Positions 47,657-57,212 of a stretch of DNA of 64,000 nt are shown here, one piece after another (position 1 is the first letter of the stretch; each line of letters opens with the position of its first letter). A model generated the notes under the pieces. That model was not told the DNA's origin, ran no database searches, and saw only the letters and a list, made by a program, of their open reading frames with translations. Origin of the DNA: an uncultured Myxococcales bacterium (GTDB lineage Bacteria; Myxococcota_A; UBA9042; CAIXZC01); NCBI GenBank assembly GCA_903895725.1, contig CAITUV010000047.1:1-64000 (forward strand), given 5' to 3'. Both the position numbers and the translations under genes were made by a program.

Positions 47657-50149
47657 CTACAGCCCGGTCATCGAGGGCACGTCCGGATTGAGCGCCCAGC
47701 TGCGTGGCGTGCCGAGCAGCTCGAGAACTGCACCGAGGTCGAGTGCCTCGAGGTCAGAGGCACCGGCATCGCCGACGAACGGTGCGGAAGCTCCGGCCAG
47801 ACGGGCGGCTCCGAGAGCCTGGGCCATTCGGACGGAGAGTGACGGGGCCGGATGGAACACCAGGTCCACCTCCCGCTCCGGGTCGATTCCCATGCGGGTC
47901 TTGAGCTCCTGGAGCGCCTCCAGGCACCCGCCTTCGGCGTCGACGAGGCCGTTGTCGAGTGCGCGCCGTCCGCTCCAGACGCGTCCTTGTGCGATTGCCT
48001 CCAGCTGCTCCCGGGAGAGCTTGCGCGTCTCGAGAATCCTCGTCAGGAAGAGGTCATACCCTTCGGACAGGCGGGCAGACAGCGCTGCCAGCTCCTCCTC
48101 GGTCAGCCGCCGGTCGAGCGAGAAGATGGAGGCGTGCTTGCCGCGCTCGGTGGGAACTCGATTAATCTTGAGCTTGTCGAGCAGCCCGGAGATGGAGAAC
48201 TTGCCGAACCAGATGCCGATGCTCCCGGTGACGCTGCCGGGCATGGCGAGGATGCGGTCGGCTCCGGCCGCGATATAGTAGCCGCCCGACGCGGCGGTTC
48301 CGGCGATGGACACGACGACCGGGTGCTTTCCCGCCAGCTTTCGCAGGGCCCTGTTGATGAGCTCGGAGGCCAGTGCGGCGCCACCGGGGGATTCGATTCG
48401 AATCAGCACGCCGTCGATGGCACGGTCACGGGCAAGCGCGTCCAGGGTGGGAACGAGGGTGGCCGATCCGGCCAGCTTCATGTTGACCAGGGGCACGATG
48501 GAGCTTTGTCCGTCCACGATGGAGCCGACGATGGAGACCACCGCGATACGGGGACGGGGTCCCCAGGAGTCGTTACGGACCGGGCGGAAGGGGTAGCCGT
48601 CGACGAGCACCGGCGACTGGAATCCGAGCTGCTCGAGCACGGCCCGCATGTCAGTGTAGTCGGCCACGAGCTGCACCGCCCCGAGCTCGCGGGCCTTGCC
48701 GGCAGTGAGCGGTCCCTGGTCGATCCACTCCTTGACCCGGGCCGTCTCGACGTTTCGATTGCGGGCGATGTCCCCCACGAGCTGCGTGTAGAAGTCATCG
48801 AGCAGCGCCTCGGTCTGCTCCAGGCTCTCCGGCGACGGAGCCTCCCGGTCGAATTGCTCGGGGAAGGACTTGTACTTGCCGATGCGGACGAACTGCGGCT
48901 CCACTCCGACGGCCTGGAGGAGGTTCCGGTAGAAGGTGAGCGAGCCTGCGATTCCGGTGAGCGACACGACGGTTGCCGGGTTGACCACGATGAAGTCCGC
49001 CCGGGACGCGATGTAGTAGTCCCGATTCCCCCCGGAAATGAGGTAGGCCACGATGGATTTGCCCATCCGGCTGATCTCGTCGATGGACCGGGCCACTTCC
49101 TGGCTCTGGGACCAGCCGAGGCCCGTTGAGTCGAACACGAGCAGCAGGCCGTCGACCTCGGGGTCCAGAGCCAGTCGATGCAGCCTCATCCGGAACTCCA
49201 CCAGAGTCTCGGAGGCCTCGCCAAAGAGCGGGTGACGCTTGTCTTCGGCAATCACCCTCGGCACCACGATGCGGACGAATCGGTGCCTGGGTGCAAAGGC
49301 CGTAGACTCTCCCGGGCTGGCGATGCGGGCCCCATAGTGCCACGAGGGGGCGCCGCTTCCCGCACCTCCGCCGCCCATGACGCCGACCGTTCCGAGTGCA
49401 AGCGACAGCGTCCCTCCAGCCCCCCAGCACCAATCGTCGTCACGACGGTTGAGCCATCCGCCGGCCCCGACCTCGAGCCCGTCGATGACGCGCCAGGCCA
49501 GCGATGCGGACGGGTCCACGTAGTTACCCGAACGGTCGGTGTGGACATCCACTCCGATGGAGAGTCGCTCGGTCCCGGGCCTCACGGCGAATCCGGCGGA
49601 GAGGTCGAGCCTGGGCTTGGCGGAGGGCCCGGCGGGGTCGAATGGCTGCTCGGAAAGGTTGTGAGCCGCCAGGGCCAGGCTCACCCATCGGACCGGGCGA
49701 TAGAGCAGCCCGGCGGACAGGAGGTCCGTGGAGGGGAGGGAGTCGAGTCGGAACGCTTTCTGCCAGAGGAAGCCGAGGGAAACCATGCGGCCGTCGGACA
49801 ACGCCACGCCAAGCCCGGTCCTCAGCCCGTCCAGACCGTCCACACCGTCTCCTCCCCCGAGGTCCCGCAGCCCGTCGATTCCGAACTGGAGCTTCAGGGC
49901 CGCAAGCGAGAGACCCACGCTGCCCCCCATGACCGCATCGGTCCCGAAGAGAGCCAGCTGGGCCGTGGGAAGGAGCCCGACAGCGGCCGGGTTGATCAGC
50001 CACCCCGCGTACAATCCCGGATCGGCCAGACCGAAGCCGGGAACGAACGGCGAGGCATCGAGGCGTCGTGACTGTGCGGCGGCCGGCCCCCCGAGGCTCA
50101 GGCCGAGACACAGGCAGGCAACCCAGGCAGCGGCAACGAAGCGGTTCAT
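47657..50149 (-). CDS. sppA: SppA-type signal peptide peptidase with an N-terminal barrel-like domain
   Basis: 830 aa from ATG 50149 with AAGGAG upstream. The signal peptide ends GGPAAAQS. Residues about 25-265 form a beta-rich segment like PorV/outer-membrane barrels (GLADPGLYAGWLINPAAVGL), absent from standard SppA. Residues about 275-790 are a long-form SppA with two tandem protease domains: the general-base Lys in IGKYKSFPEQ (about 427) and the nucleophile Ser621 in TAASGGYYIAAGAD, about 194 residues apart as in the E. coli enzyme. SppA degrades cleaved signal peptides. The fusion with a barrel-like domain is unusual and would place it at the outer membrane. It is last in the leftward gene series. 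Confidence 0.87.
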   Translation of the reverse strand: MNRFVAAAWVACLCLGLSLGGPAAAQSRRLDASPFVPGFGLADPGLYAGWLINPAAVGLLPTAQLALFGTDAVMGGSVGLSLAALKLQFGIDGLRDLGGGDGVDGLDGLRTGLGVALSDGRMVSLGFLWQKAFRLDSLPSTDLLSAGLLYRPVRWVSLALAAHNLSEQPFDPAGPSAKPRLDLSAGFAVRPGTERLSIGVDVHTDRSGNYVDPSASLAWRVIDGLEVGAGGWLNRRDDDWCWGAGGTLSLALGTVGVMGGGGAGSGAPSWHYGARIASPGESTAFAPRHRFVRIVVPRVIAEDKRHPLFGEASETLVEFRMRLHRLALDPEVDGLLLVFDSTGLGWSQSQEVARSIDEISRMGKSIVAYLISGGNRDYYIASRADFIVVNPATVVSLTGIAGSLTFYRNLLQAVGVEPQFVRIGKYKSFPEQFDREAPSPESLEQTEALLDDFYTQLVGDIARNRNVETARVKEWIDQGPLTAGKARELGAVQLVADYTDMRAVLEQLGFQSPVLVDGYPFRPVRNDSWGPRPRIAVVSIVGSIVDGQSSIVPLVNMKLAGSATLVPTLDALARDRAIDGVLIRIESPGGAALASELINRALRKLAGKHPVVVSIAGTAASGGYYIAAGADRILAMPGSVTGSIGIWFGKFSISGLLDKLKINRVPTERGKHASIFSLDRRLTEEELAALSARLSEGYDLFLTRILETRKLSREQLEAIAQGRVWSGRRALDNGLVDAEGGCLEALQELKTRMGIDPEREVDLVFHPAPSLSVRMAQALGAARLAGASAPFVGDAGASDLEALDLGAVLELLGTPRSWALNPDVPSMTGL

Positions 50150-50203
50150 GGGTGACTCCTTGACGAATGCCGGGCAGCGCGCTCCGGGCAGCGGGCCCAT
50201 CCT

Positions 50204-50938
50204 CTACTCCAGCAGGGTCTGGAAGTTGCGGACTGCATCCAGAATGAGCTGGTCACTGCGGGAGAGATGCTGGTCCATGCGGGCAGCGGCAGTCTTGGAA
50301 TCGCCTTCCATGGCCGCTTTCACGACGGACTCGAGCGACTCGACATAGTCGGGGACGAACACCCACAGGTCCGGGAAACTGAAGACGGCCTCGACGTAGA
50401 GGCGGACCATGGTGTTGAACATCCACTGGTACGCCATGGAATGCGACGCCCTCAGCAGCGCCACCATGATCTCCAGGTCGGTTCGGACGAGCAGCTCCGG
50501 CTGGCCGGATTGCTCCTGCTGCCTGCGGACGAGGGCCAGGAGCGACTCGAGCTCGTCAGGGGATGCCGTCTCGGCCAGGCGGCTGCACACATCGACGACC
50601 AGCAGGCGGCGGAGCCGGAGGAAGTCGGTGGTCACGGCCAGCGTGGCCTTCAGGTCGCGGGTGTGCTGGAGGTACCACGGCACGAGGGTGACTTCTCCGT
50701 GCTTCACCCAATCGAGCACCTTCATCCCATCCCCCTGGCGGGCACTGACGAGATGGAGGTTCTCGAGGTTCCGGATGGCCTCCCGGAGGGTGTTCCGGTT
50801 GGTGTTGAATCGAACCGCCAGCTCCCGCTCGGGCATCAATCGGGAGCCGGGGGGAAGGGCCCCGGAGAGGATCTCCTCGGCCAGCTTCTCGGTGATCTCC
50901 TGCGACAGGTTCTTGCGTCGCTGCGTCGATTCGGTCAT
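50204..50938 (-). CDS. GntR/FadR-type transcriptional regulator
   Basis: 244 aa from ATG 50938. The N-terminal winged helix has EILSGALPPGSRLMPERELAV and FNTNRNTLREAIRNLE, typical of the FadR subfamily. The C-terminal part is an all-helical FCD-like ligand domain (LRLRRLLVVDVCSRLAETAS). It likely represses genes of small organic-acid or acyl metabolism. Its ATG overlaps the stop of the dipeptidyl peptidase III gene by four bases (ATGA), so it is in one transcript with that gene and the CoA-transferase, which it may control. Confidence 0.88.
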   Translation of the reverse strand: MTESTQRRKNLSQEITEKLAEEILSGALPPGSRLMPERELAVRFNTNRNTLREAIRNLENLHLVSARQGDGMKVLDWVKHGEVTLVPWYLQHTRDLKATLAVTTDFLRLRRLLVVDVCSRLAETASPDELESLLALVRRQQEQSGQPELLVRTDLEIMVALLRASHSMAYQWMFNTMVRLYVEAVFSFPDLWVFVPDYVESLESVVKAAMEGDSKTAAARMDQHLSRSDQLILDAVRNFQTLLE

Positions 50939-53058
50939 TGGGGCCCCATGATGTCCCATTCCAGCATCTGGGTTACGAAGTCCCGCGAGTAGTCGACGAC
51001 GACGTCGGCGGGCTTCCCGTCAGCGCCGGCAACCAGCCGTACCGAGGGGACGTGGAACGCCACGAAGTCGGGCACGCCGGCCCTCTCCGCACGGGCAACG
51101 ACCTCGTCACGAAGCACGGGGTCGAACTCGATCCCATAGGTCTCGACCAGCTTGCGACCGGCCTCAAAATCGCCTTCGGCCTTGATGCGCATGACCTCGG
51201 CAAGCAGCGAGGCCACCGCGCTGCGGGCCTGCTCCATGTCCTTGAGGGCGAAGAAGGTGCGATCCTGGATCTTGCGGATCTCGACGGCCTGGCTGTTGCG
51301 AAGGATGTACTGGACGATGAGGTGGGAGGCCCGCATGTGGTCGTCCTCGAACCGATTGCCCTTCTTGACCCGACGCAGCTGCACGACATCGCCACGGATG
51401 TAGTCGGACAGGGCCACGACGGCCGCTTCGGGACCGGGAAGGGCACCGATCTCCACGAGCCTCGGGTCGAAGACATGGTGCAGCGCAACGAGCTCGGCGC
51501 GAGCCTCCTCGAGGGTGGAGTAGTACTCCTTGAGGTAGAAGGACGGGTCCTCCTGGAGCTTGGGGCTGGCCCTTCCCGACCCATGGCCGACGATCTCGTG
51601 GAGAGCGACCATGGCGTTCCCGACGGCCCGGCGGTACCGCTTGGTGGCCGCCAGCTCTTCGGGCAGGGCGAACTCCTCGAGCGCCTTGTCCGAAACGGCG
51701 GCCCGGGCCGCGCTCATGACGTTGGACAGCAGCACGCTGCGGGAGCCATGCTTCTCGCGGATCCACTGGGCGTTGGGGAGGTTGATGCCGGCGGGAATGC
51801 TCGGCCCGGCACCGCCGACGCCCATGAGCACGTTGATGGCCGAAGCGACGGGCACGCGGATGTCGAGGTTCCGGTAGCGCTCGTCCCAGGGCACCCGCTG
51901 CTCGAAGTAGCGGGCGGACTCGGCAATGCCGCGCATGATGCGGGTGAGGTCGGGGTCCCGGAAATACACCAGCCCCTCATACTCGGCCTTCTGGCTGCGC
52001 GGGTCCTTGTAGGACTCGATGAACCCGAGGATGAAGTCCACGTCGGGATCTTCCGATAGCCACGCGATGCTCGCCTGGTCGAACTCGGCCGGGTCGCCGG
52101 TCCGGAAGAAGCGGACCAGGTGATCGATGTGCTTCGCCTGCCCTGGTGACGCGTACTCGCTGGCCTTTTCGAGGTACCCGACCACGGCCTCGAGCTGCGT
52201 GGCATAGAGCCCCGGCTCCACCTTCCACTTCTTGCCGCGCTCATCCTTCACGCCGGTCCGGTAGACCTGCTCGACCAGTCGGCACGGCCCCTTCCTGGGG
52301 CACTCCTTGACGAGTCGGGAGTTGAGGGGAAAGGCCTCCTTGAAACCATCCAGGTCCTTCATGGTGACGCCGGCATAGTAGTTGCCCGCGCTGTCCCTCA
52401 GGATGTCCCCGCCGGCCGCCGGGTTCTTGTTCGTGACCTGCGGCTCGAAGAGGGGGTCGAACAGCAGCGGGTCGAGCTGCATCAGGATGTCTTCCAGCGG
52501 CTGCCCCAGGGTGGAGAAGTCCGCACCGTTGGCCCGGGCGGTCCCGAGGGCCACGGCCAGCTCATCCCGGGAGAACGGGGCTGGAATCTTGGTCTTGTTG
52601 CGCTCGAAATAGGGGCCGTTGTTGAGCCAGAGCAGCTTGGTGTATTCCGTGATCCGCTGCTCGGTCTCGGGGGCAAGGCCCAGCGGGTGGCTCACGACTC
52701 CGTCGAGGAGCTGGCGGAGGACGAGGGACCACCGGTGGTTCTGGTCGTAGGTGATGTCCCGGCCCGCAGCCGCGGCCTTGTAGAGGTAGTAGGCGAGGAG
52801 CTTCTGCTGCAGCGGAAGCTGCTCGAAGCCGTCGGCATAGAGCTGAACCAGTGCGATTCCGGAGACGTTCTCGATGAAGTAGTTGCGTCCGTTGTCCATG
52901 GGTCCCTCGTCGGGAAGGGGTTCGACCTCGACGACGGGCTCGCTCGACTCCGTCCCCGAAGAGCATCCGGCGGGAAGGAGGGCCATAAGCGCCAACGAGA
53001 GGCCGACGAGCACGAGTCTTGCGTGAATGGGGTCGAATCGGGTGTGATGGAGTTTCAT
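50935..53058 (-). CDS. Dipeptidyl peptidase III (M49) lipoprotein
   Basis: 707 aa from ATG 53058. The signal peptide has the lipobox LLPAGCSSG. The M49 zinc site is intact: HEIVGHGSGR with His487, Glu488 and His492 (the HExxxH type unique to M49) and STLEEARAELVALHH, holding the third ligand at 517-518. The enzyme removes dipeptides from the N-terminus of short peptides; as a lipoprotein it would work outside the cytoplasmic membrane. It starts 13 bases after the CoA-transferase stop and overlaps gntR. An inactive-looking relative is encoded at 28775-30514. Confidence 0.9.
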   Translation of the reverse strand: MKLHHTRFDPIHARLVLVGLSLALMALLPAGCSSGTESSEPVVEVEPLPDEGPMDNGRNYFIENVSGIALVQLYADGFEQLPLQQKLLAYYLYKAAAAGRDITYDQNHRWSLVLRQLLDGVVSHPLGLAPETEQRITEYTKLLWLNNGPYFERNKTKIPAPFSRDELAVALGTARANGADFSTLGQPLEDILMQLDPLLFDPLFEPQVTNKNPAAGGDILRDSAGNYYAGVTMKDLDGFKEAFPLNSRLVKECPRKGPCRLVEQVYRTGVKDERGKKWKVEPGLYATQLEAVVGYLEKASEYASPGQAKHIDHLVRFFRTGDPAEFDQASIAWLSEDPDVDFILGFIESYKDPRSQKAEYEGLVYFRDPDLTRIMRGIAESARYFEQRVPWDERYRNLDIRVPVASAINVLMGVGGAGPSIPAGINLPNAQWIREKHGSRSVLLSNVMSAARAAVSDKALEEFALPEELAATKRYRRAVGNAMVALHEIVGHGSGRASPKLQEDPSFYLKEYYSTLEEARAELVALHHVFDPRLVEIGALPGPEAAVVALSDYIRGDVVQLRRVKKGNRFEDDHMRASHLIVQYILRNSQAVEIRKIQDRTFFALKDMEQARSAVASLLAEVMRIKAEGDFEAGRKLVETYGIEFDPVLRDEVVARAERAGVPDFVAFHVPSVRLVAGADGKPADVVVDYSRDFVTQMLEWDIMGPQ

Positions 53059-53071
53059 GGGCCTTCCTGGT

Positions 53072-54412
53072 TCACAGCAGTCTGAGTTTCCTGGCCTCAA
53101 AGGCCAGGCGATCACGATGGGCCGGGTGGGCAACGGCCACCAGGCTGAGCACCCGCTGCCGAAGCGTGCACGCCCGCAGTCGGGCGATTCCATGCTCGGT
53201 GATGACGCAATCGACGTCCTGAGCCGGGACGGTGACCAGGGCTCCCAGCGGCATGTGGGGCACCACGCTGGACTGACTGCCGTCATGATAGGACGACTTG
53301 AGCAGGACGATGCCCAGCCCCTCCGGGCAGTGAGAGGCGGCTCGATGGAACGTGTGCTGGATCCCTCCGTTGGAGTGGCATTCCCATTCTCCGGACTGGG
53401 CAGCAACCTGCCCGGTCAGATCGACCAGCGCCGCCTGAGAGACCGACACCATTCGTCGGTTGCGCAGGATGGTGGCGGTCTCGGCCACGAACTCGATGGG
53501 ATGCAGCTCGACGGCCGGGTTCCGATTCACGTGGGCCAGCAACGCCCGGCTGCCGAGCACGCGGCTGCCCACCCATCGCCCGTCGAGGAAGCCTTTGCGA
53601 CGGCAGGTGAGCGCTCCGCACTGACTCAGCTGGAGCAGGACGTCGCACAACAGGTCGGAGTGGACGCCGAGGTCACGCTTCCGGTCGAGTGCGGCGCAGG
53701 CCTGGTTGACCAGGTCCCCGAGGCCGAGGTGAAGCGTTGCCTCGTCGGGCACGAGGCTGGCCAGGAAGGCCCCGACGGCGGAGGCCTCGGCCGGAGCGGA
53801 TCCGGCGGGCAACCCGATGGGATCCCGGTCCACCTCGACGATGCAATCCACGGACTCGATGCGGAAAGTCGCCTGCCCCTCGGTCCACGGGAGACGCCGA
53901 TTGACCTCCACGATGACCAGCGTGTCGTTCTGGTCGGCCTCGGAGATGAGCTCCGGCAGCCAGTCCACGCTGCACGACAGATTCAGATTCCCATCCTCGT
54001 CCATCCCGGATGACCCGACCATCAGCACATCGAGGTGCCGCCCCTGGAACACGGTCCCGGTCGACGTCCCGTCCGCCGGTATGAAATCGGCCACGCCGGC
54101 CAGGACGCCGTCCCTGTCCCCGGGGCCGACCTGGAGCGTGGTATGGCGGATGCTCCGGTCCGGAGTCTCCCCACGGAACGCCGCCTGGAACTGCCGGACT
54201 AGGTAGTCTGGCGGCACGATGGTATCCGAGGTCACCAGCGTCAACCGCCGCAGATCCCGACGCATCGACAGAGCGGCAAGCACGGCAAGCGGCTGGCCCA
54301 CGCCTCCCGAGCAGAAGACCGTGTCGCCCGAGTGGATTCGTGCGACCGCCTCATCCGGCGTCAGGACGAGCTGACTGTAGCGCTCCAATGAGGAGCGGAT
54401 CCCGCTGTTCAT
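53072..54412 (-). CDS. Acetyl-CoA hydrolase/CoA-transferase family protein
   Basis: 446 aa, a class I CoA-transferase of the 4-hydroxybutyrate CoA-transferase type: SGDTVFCSGGVGQPLAVL near the start, MVGSSGMDEDGNLNLS, SVSQAALVDLTGQVAAQ, and VVPHMPLGALVTVPAQDVDCVI with TEHGIARLRACTLRQR at the end. These enzymes move CoA between acyl-CoA and a carboxylate. The region that in relatives reads LGIHTE, with a catalytic Glu, reads LGVHSD here; if alignment confirms this, activity may be altered. It is the first gene of a leftward series with M49, GntR and SppA genes, and diverges from the GAF-like gene. Confidence 0.85.
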   Translation of the reverse strand: MNSGIRSSLERYSQLVLTPDEAVARIHSGDTVFCSGGVGQPLAVLAALSMRRDLRRLTLVTSDTIVPPDYLVRQFQAAFRGETPDRSIRHTTLQVGPGDRDGVLAGVADFIPADGTSTGTVFQGRHLDVLMVGSSGMDEDGNLNLSCSVDWLPELISEADQNDTLVIVEVNRRLPWTEGQATFRIESVDCIVEVDRDPIGLPAGSAPAEASAVGAFLASLVPDEATLHLGLGDLVNQACAALDRKRDLGVHSDLLCDVLLQLSQCGALTCRRKGFLDGRWVGSRVLGSRALLAHVNRNPAVELHPIEFVAETATILRNRRMVSVSQAALVDLTGQVAAQSGEWECHSNGGIQHTFHRAASHCPEGLGIVLLKSSYHDGSQSSVVPHMPLGALVTVPAQDVDCVITEHGIARLRACTLRQRVLSLVAVAHPAHRDRLAFEARKLRLL

Positions 54413-54478
54413 GGGGGGAGGTTACAACAGTTCCCGGGGAGGTTCAAGTGGGGATGAACGGCTGCAAGACCCACAGAA

Positions 54479-54505
54479 TTGACACTCCTGCGGGCCTCTG
54501 ATAAG
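54479..54505 (+). promoter_or_regulatory. Putative promoter of the GAF-like protein gene
   Basis: A perfect TTGACA (54479-54484) is followed by GATAAG (54500-54505) after 15 bases, a short spacer. The ATG is at 54526. Confidence 0.35.
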
Positions 54506-54525
54506 TGAGGATTGGTGGAGGGGAA

Positions 54526-55677
54526 ATGAAGTTCGAGCTGACCATTCCCGCCGCGGCCACGGCCTCGCTTCCGACTCTCGTGAGAGTGGAGGCCCCCAAC
54601 TGGCTGGCAGCCCTGCAGCTCGCCCTGGTCAGCGTCGGATCGGCCGAGATCCCGAAAGGCAAGGCGGTCTGTGACCTGCGCGAGGACGGCACCATCCTGG
54701 TCCGGAACGTGCAGGACGGACGGGAGTTCTACATCCGTCCTCTGCCCGTCGAGACCGAAGTGATCCAGGTCATCACGCCACAGCCCCCGGCCCCCGTCCA
54801 TGGCACCATGACCTACCTCGAGGCCCAGCTCAGCGAGCACACCGGCGAGCCGCCCGCAGAGCCCCTGCGGGAAATCTCGCGGGAGACGGCTGCCTCGCGC
54901 CGCGCCAGGACAGCGGGCCACCCGTGCATGGTCTTCAACCGCCAGGACATCGAGGAACGCGTCAAACAGCAGCGGGACGCTCTGGTGGCCTCTGGAGCCT
55001 CCCTGCCGAGGGGGCCGGCACCCCGGGGCGACACCCTGCCCCCCGGGCAGGAGCGGCCGGTCCATTTCATTCGCGTCGTCGATGTGCCTCAGGCCAAGAG
55101 GGATACGCTCTCCTCCCTCAAGGTCGATCTGGACGCGCTGCGGAGGTCCAGCGCAGGTGCAGGGATGGCAGCAGGTCCGGCGGGCCGGGCACCGGCAGGG
55201 TTCGAATGGCTGGACGACCCCCTGGACAGTGCCCTTCGAAATGCGGCATCGCTGGCCGAAATGGCGGACCGCACGCTGCGCCTGGCCCTGGCCGCCCTGC
55301 CCTGCCGAGTGGCCCTCCTGGCGATTGCGGACGGGGCGCCGGACCAGCTCAAGGTCATCGCAGCCATCGGCGATCGGGCGCACCGACTCACGGGAAAGCG
55401 GCTGGCGGAGGACGGAATGCTCCTCTCGCTGGTGACCCGACTCGGTGCCTCCCTGGTCCTGGACAACCTGCCCAATCAGAACCTCTGCACCGACCTGCTG
55501 GCCCCCCTGTTCGGGAGCTCGCCGCAGAATGCCCTCCTCGCGGCCGTGACCTCGGGGGACAAGACGGACGGTGCCCTGGTGCTGGCCGACTCACTCACTT
55601 CCAACCGCTTCCTTCCCGCGGATCTGGCCGTGGCCAACTACATTGCCGGCAGGCTCCATGCAGCGCTCCGCTCGTGA
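54526..55677 (+). CDS. Protein of unknown function with a GAF-like C-terminal domain
   Basis: 383 aa from ATG 54526 (GGAGGGGAA upstream). Residues 1-80 form a small domain starting MKFELTIPAAATASLPTLVR, with WLAALQLALVSVG and an RNVQDGREFYIRPL end. The middle (about 100-230) is Pro/Ala/Gly-rich linker. Residues about 235-383 look like a degenerate GAF domain (LALAALPCRVALLAIADGAPD, VTRLGASLVLDNLP, NALLAAVTSGDKTDGALVLAD). No catalytic domain is present, so it is probably a sensor or adaptor. It stands alone, divergent from the CoA-transferase gene. Confidence 0.65.
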   Translation: MKFELTIPAAATASLPTLVRVEAPNWLAALQLALVSVGSAEIPKGKAVCDLREDGTILVRNVQDGREFYIRPLPVETEVIQVITPQPPAPVHGTMTYLEAQLSEHTGEPPAEPLREISRETAASRRARTAGHPCMVFNRQDIEERVKQQRDALVASGASLPRGPAPRGDTLPPGQERPVHFIRVVDVPQAKRDTLSSLKVDLDALRRSSAGAGMAAGPAGRAPAGFEWLDDPLDSALRNAASLAEMADRTLRLALAALPCRVALLAIADGAPDQLKVIAAIGDRAHRLTGKRLAEDGMLLSLVTRLGASLVLDNLPNQNLCTDLLAPLFGSSPQNALLAAVTSGDKTDGALVLADSLTSNRFLPADLAVANYIAGRLHAALRS

Positions 55678-55833
55678 CCTGGCCGAACCGAACGGGAAGG
55701 TGATTTTTTCCACACAAGTACACGCCCTGCACGGTTCCAGACAGGGCTCCCGGGGTTGCGCACGCACGCGGCAAGCCGACGATCCCCGCATCCAGAGCGG
55801 AGTTGCCCGAATCGGGTTCATTTCCGCACGGTC

Positions 55834-55849
55834 TGGCACGCACCTTGCT
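55834..55849 (+). promoter_or_regulatory. Consensus sigma54 (-24/-12) promoter
   Basis: TGGCACG (55834-55840), four bases, then TTGCT (55845-55849) match the sigma54 consensus TGGCACG-N4-TTGCW at every position, with GG and GC 12 bases apart. It sits in the 258-base intergenic region, about 87 bases before ATG 55936, and should drive the Cys-rich secreted protein. Expression would need an NtrC-type activator; one such protein is encoded at 18758-23911. Confidence 0.85.
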
Positions 55850-55935
55850 TCTTTTCCGGGCGACTGGCAGCGGCCATCGATTGGTGGTATGCTCGCCGCA
55901 GGATTTGAAGACGAACCTTGACTGGAGGCATGACC

Positions 55936-57111
55936 ATGAAGATCAAACTGGCGTTCCTGGCGTTGTTCCTGGTGCTCCCCTTCTCGACCGCGATGGCCGT
56001 GGAATGCACGACCAATGCGGACTGCCCCGAGGGCTTCGAGTGCGTGGCTGCCCCGTGCGGCTGCGCCTGCCCGGCGTGCGACCCGGATTCGGGGGCGGAG
56101 TGTCCGCCCTGCGAATGCCCCGACTGTCCCGAGGGGGGCGAGTGCGTCGAGATCAACTTCGACCCGGGGGCCTGGTACGGTAACGAGTGCTCGGCCGATG
56201 CCGACTGCCCGATGGACTTCACCTGCCAGGAGGTCCCAGTCCCCTGTGCCACCGAGCCGTCTTGCCCGCCCTGCGCCTGCGCCGGGTGCGACCCCGACAG
56301 CCAGGATTGCTCCCAGGTGCCGGAGTGCGAGTGCCCGCCGTGTGAAGAGCCCGATCCGGCCGAGTGCGTCGAGACGACCGCCAAGGTGTGTGTGTACGAG
56401 CCCAAGGAGTGTGCGCAGGACTCGGAGTGCGAGGAAGGGTTCGAGTGCGTCCTGGTCGAGGAATGCTCCGGCGGCGGCGGATGCGCCTGCACGAGCTGTG
56501 TGTGCCCCGACTGCGCCGAGGGCGAGGAGTGCCCGCCGTGTGACTGCCCGGCCGACCCGCCCCCCTGCGAGTGCGAGGAGGAGGAGTTCGCCGAAGAGTG
56601 CACCGTGCTGGGTGGATTCTGCGCCCCCAAGCAGACCGAGTGTGCGGCCGATACCGATTGCCCCGAGGGCTGGGAGTGCGCTGATGTCCCGACCGGCGGT
56701 GCCTGCCTCTGCCCCGATTGCGCCTGCGCCCCCTGCCCGGAGGGGGAAGAGTGCCCCCCCTGCGAGTGCGAGCCGTGTGACTGCGGCGACCCCGTGACCG
56801 AACAGTACTGCCTCCCTGGCGGCTGGGATGCAGAGGGCTACGGCGACTACGAAGCCCAGGCTCTTGGCGCTGCAAAGGGCGAGGACGAAGGCGAGTCGCC
56901 GGAAGAACCGGCCACCCCCGATCCCGACAACGGCTCCGAGCAGACGGCCGGCGACGGCGCTGGCGGTGCCGCGGAGAACGCTGCGACCGATGACACAGGC
57001 TCCAACGGCTGCACCGCCGGCGGTACCCCGGTCGGCGGCCTCGGCCTGGTCCTCCTGGCCGGACTGGCTGCCCTGGCCCTGCGTCGTGCCCGCCGGAGCT
57101 CCGCCCTGTAG
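55936..57111 (+). CDS. Cys-rich secreted protein with a MYXO-CTERM-like tail
   Basis: 391 aa from ATG 55936, with GGAGG seven bases upstream; the ATG at 55930 is too close to it. The signal peptide is KLAFLALFLVLPFSTAMA. The mature part is densely filled with cysteine motifs of the form ECPPCECPDCPEG and TNADCPEGFEC, repeated with variation, alternating with acidic residues. An acidic spacer follows (about 300-355). The C-terminus NGCTAGGTPVGGLGLVLLAG plus a basic end resembles the MYXO-CTERM sorting signal: a Cys, a hydrophobic span, then an Arg cluster. This suggests processing and anchoring at the outer membrane. Metal binding by the many Cys and acidic residues is possible but not shown. 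The sigma54 promoter upstream indicates strictly regulated expression. Confidence 0.8.
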   Translation: MKIKLAFLALFLVLPFSTAMAVECTTNADCPEGFECVAAPCGCACPACDPDSGAECPPCECPDCPEGGECVEINFDPGAWYGNECSADADCPMDFTCQEVPVPCATEPSCPPCACAGCDPDSQDCSQVPECECPPCEEPDPAECVETTAKVCVYEPKECAQDSECEEGFECVLVEECSGGGGCACTSCVCPDCAEGEECPPCDCPADPPPCECEEEEFAEECTVLGGFCAPKQTECAADTDCPEGWECADVPTGGACLCPDCACAPCPEGEECPPCECEPCDCGDPVTEQYCLPGGWDAEGYGDYEAQALGAAKGEDEGESPEEPATPDPDNGSEQTAGDGAGGAAENAATDDTGSNGCTAGGTPVGGLGLVLLAGLAALALRRARRSSAL

Positions 57112-57212
57112 CATCTCCCCTGCTTTCCCCGGTCCGATCCGCTTCCTCTGTTGACCACCTCCCCCCTTCTGAACATAATGCGGGCCGTGACAACCTCTGG
57201 AAGGTGATCTCC

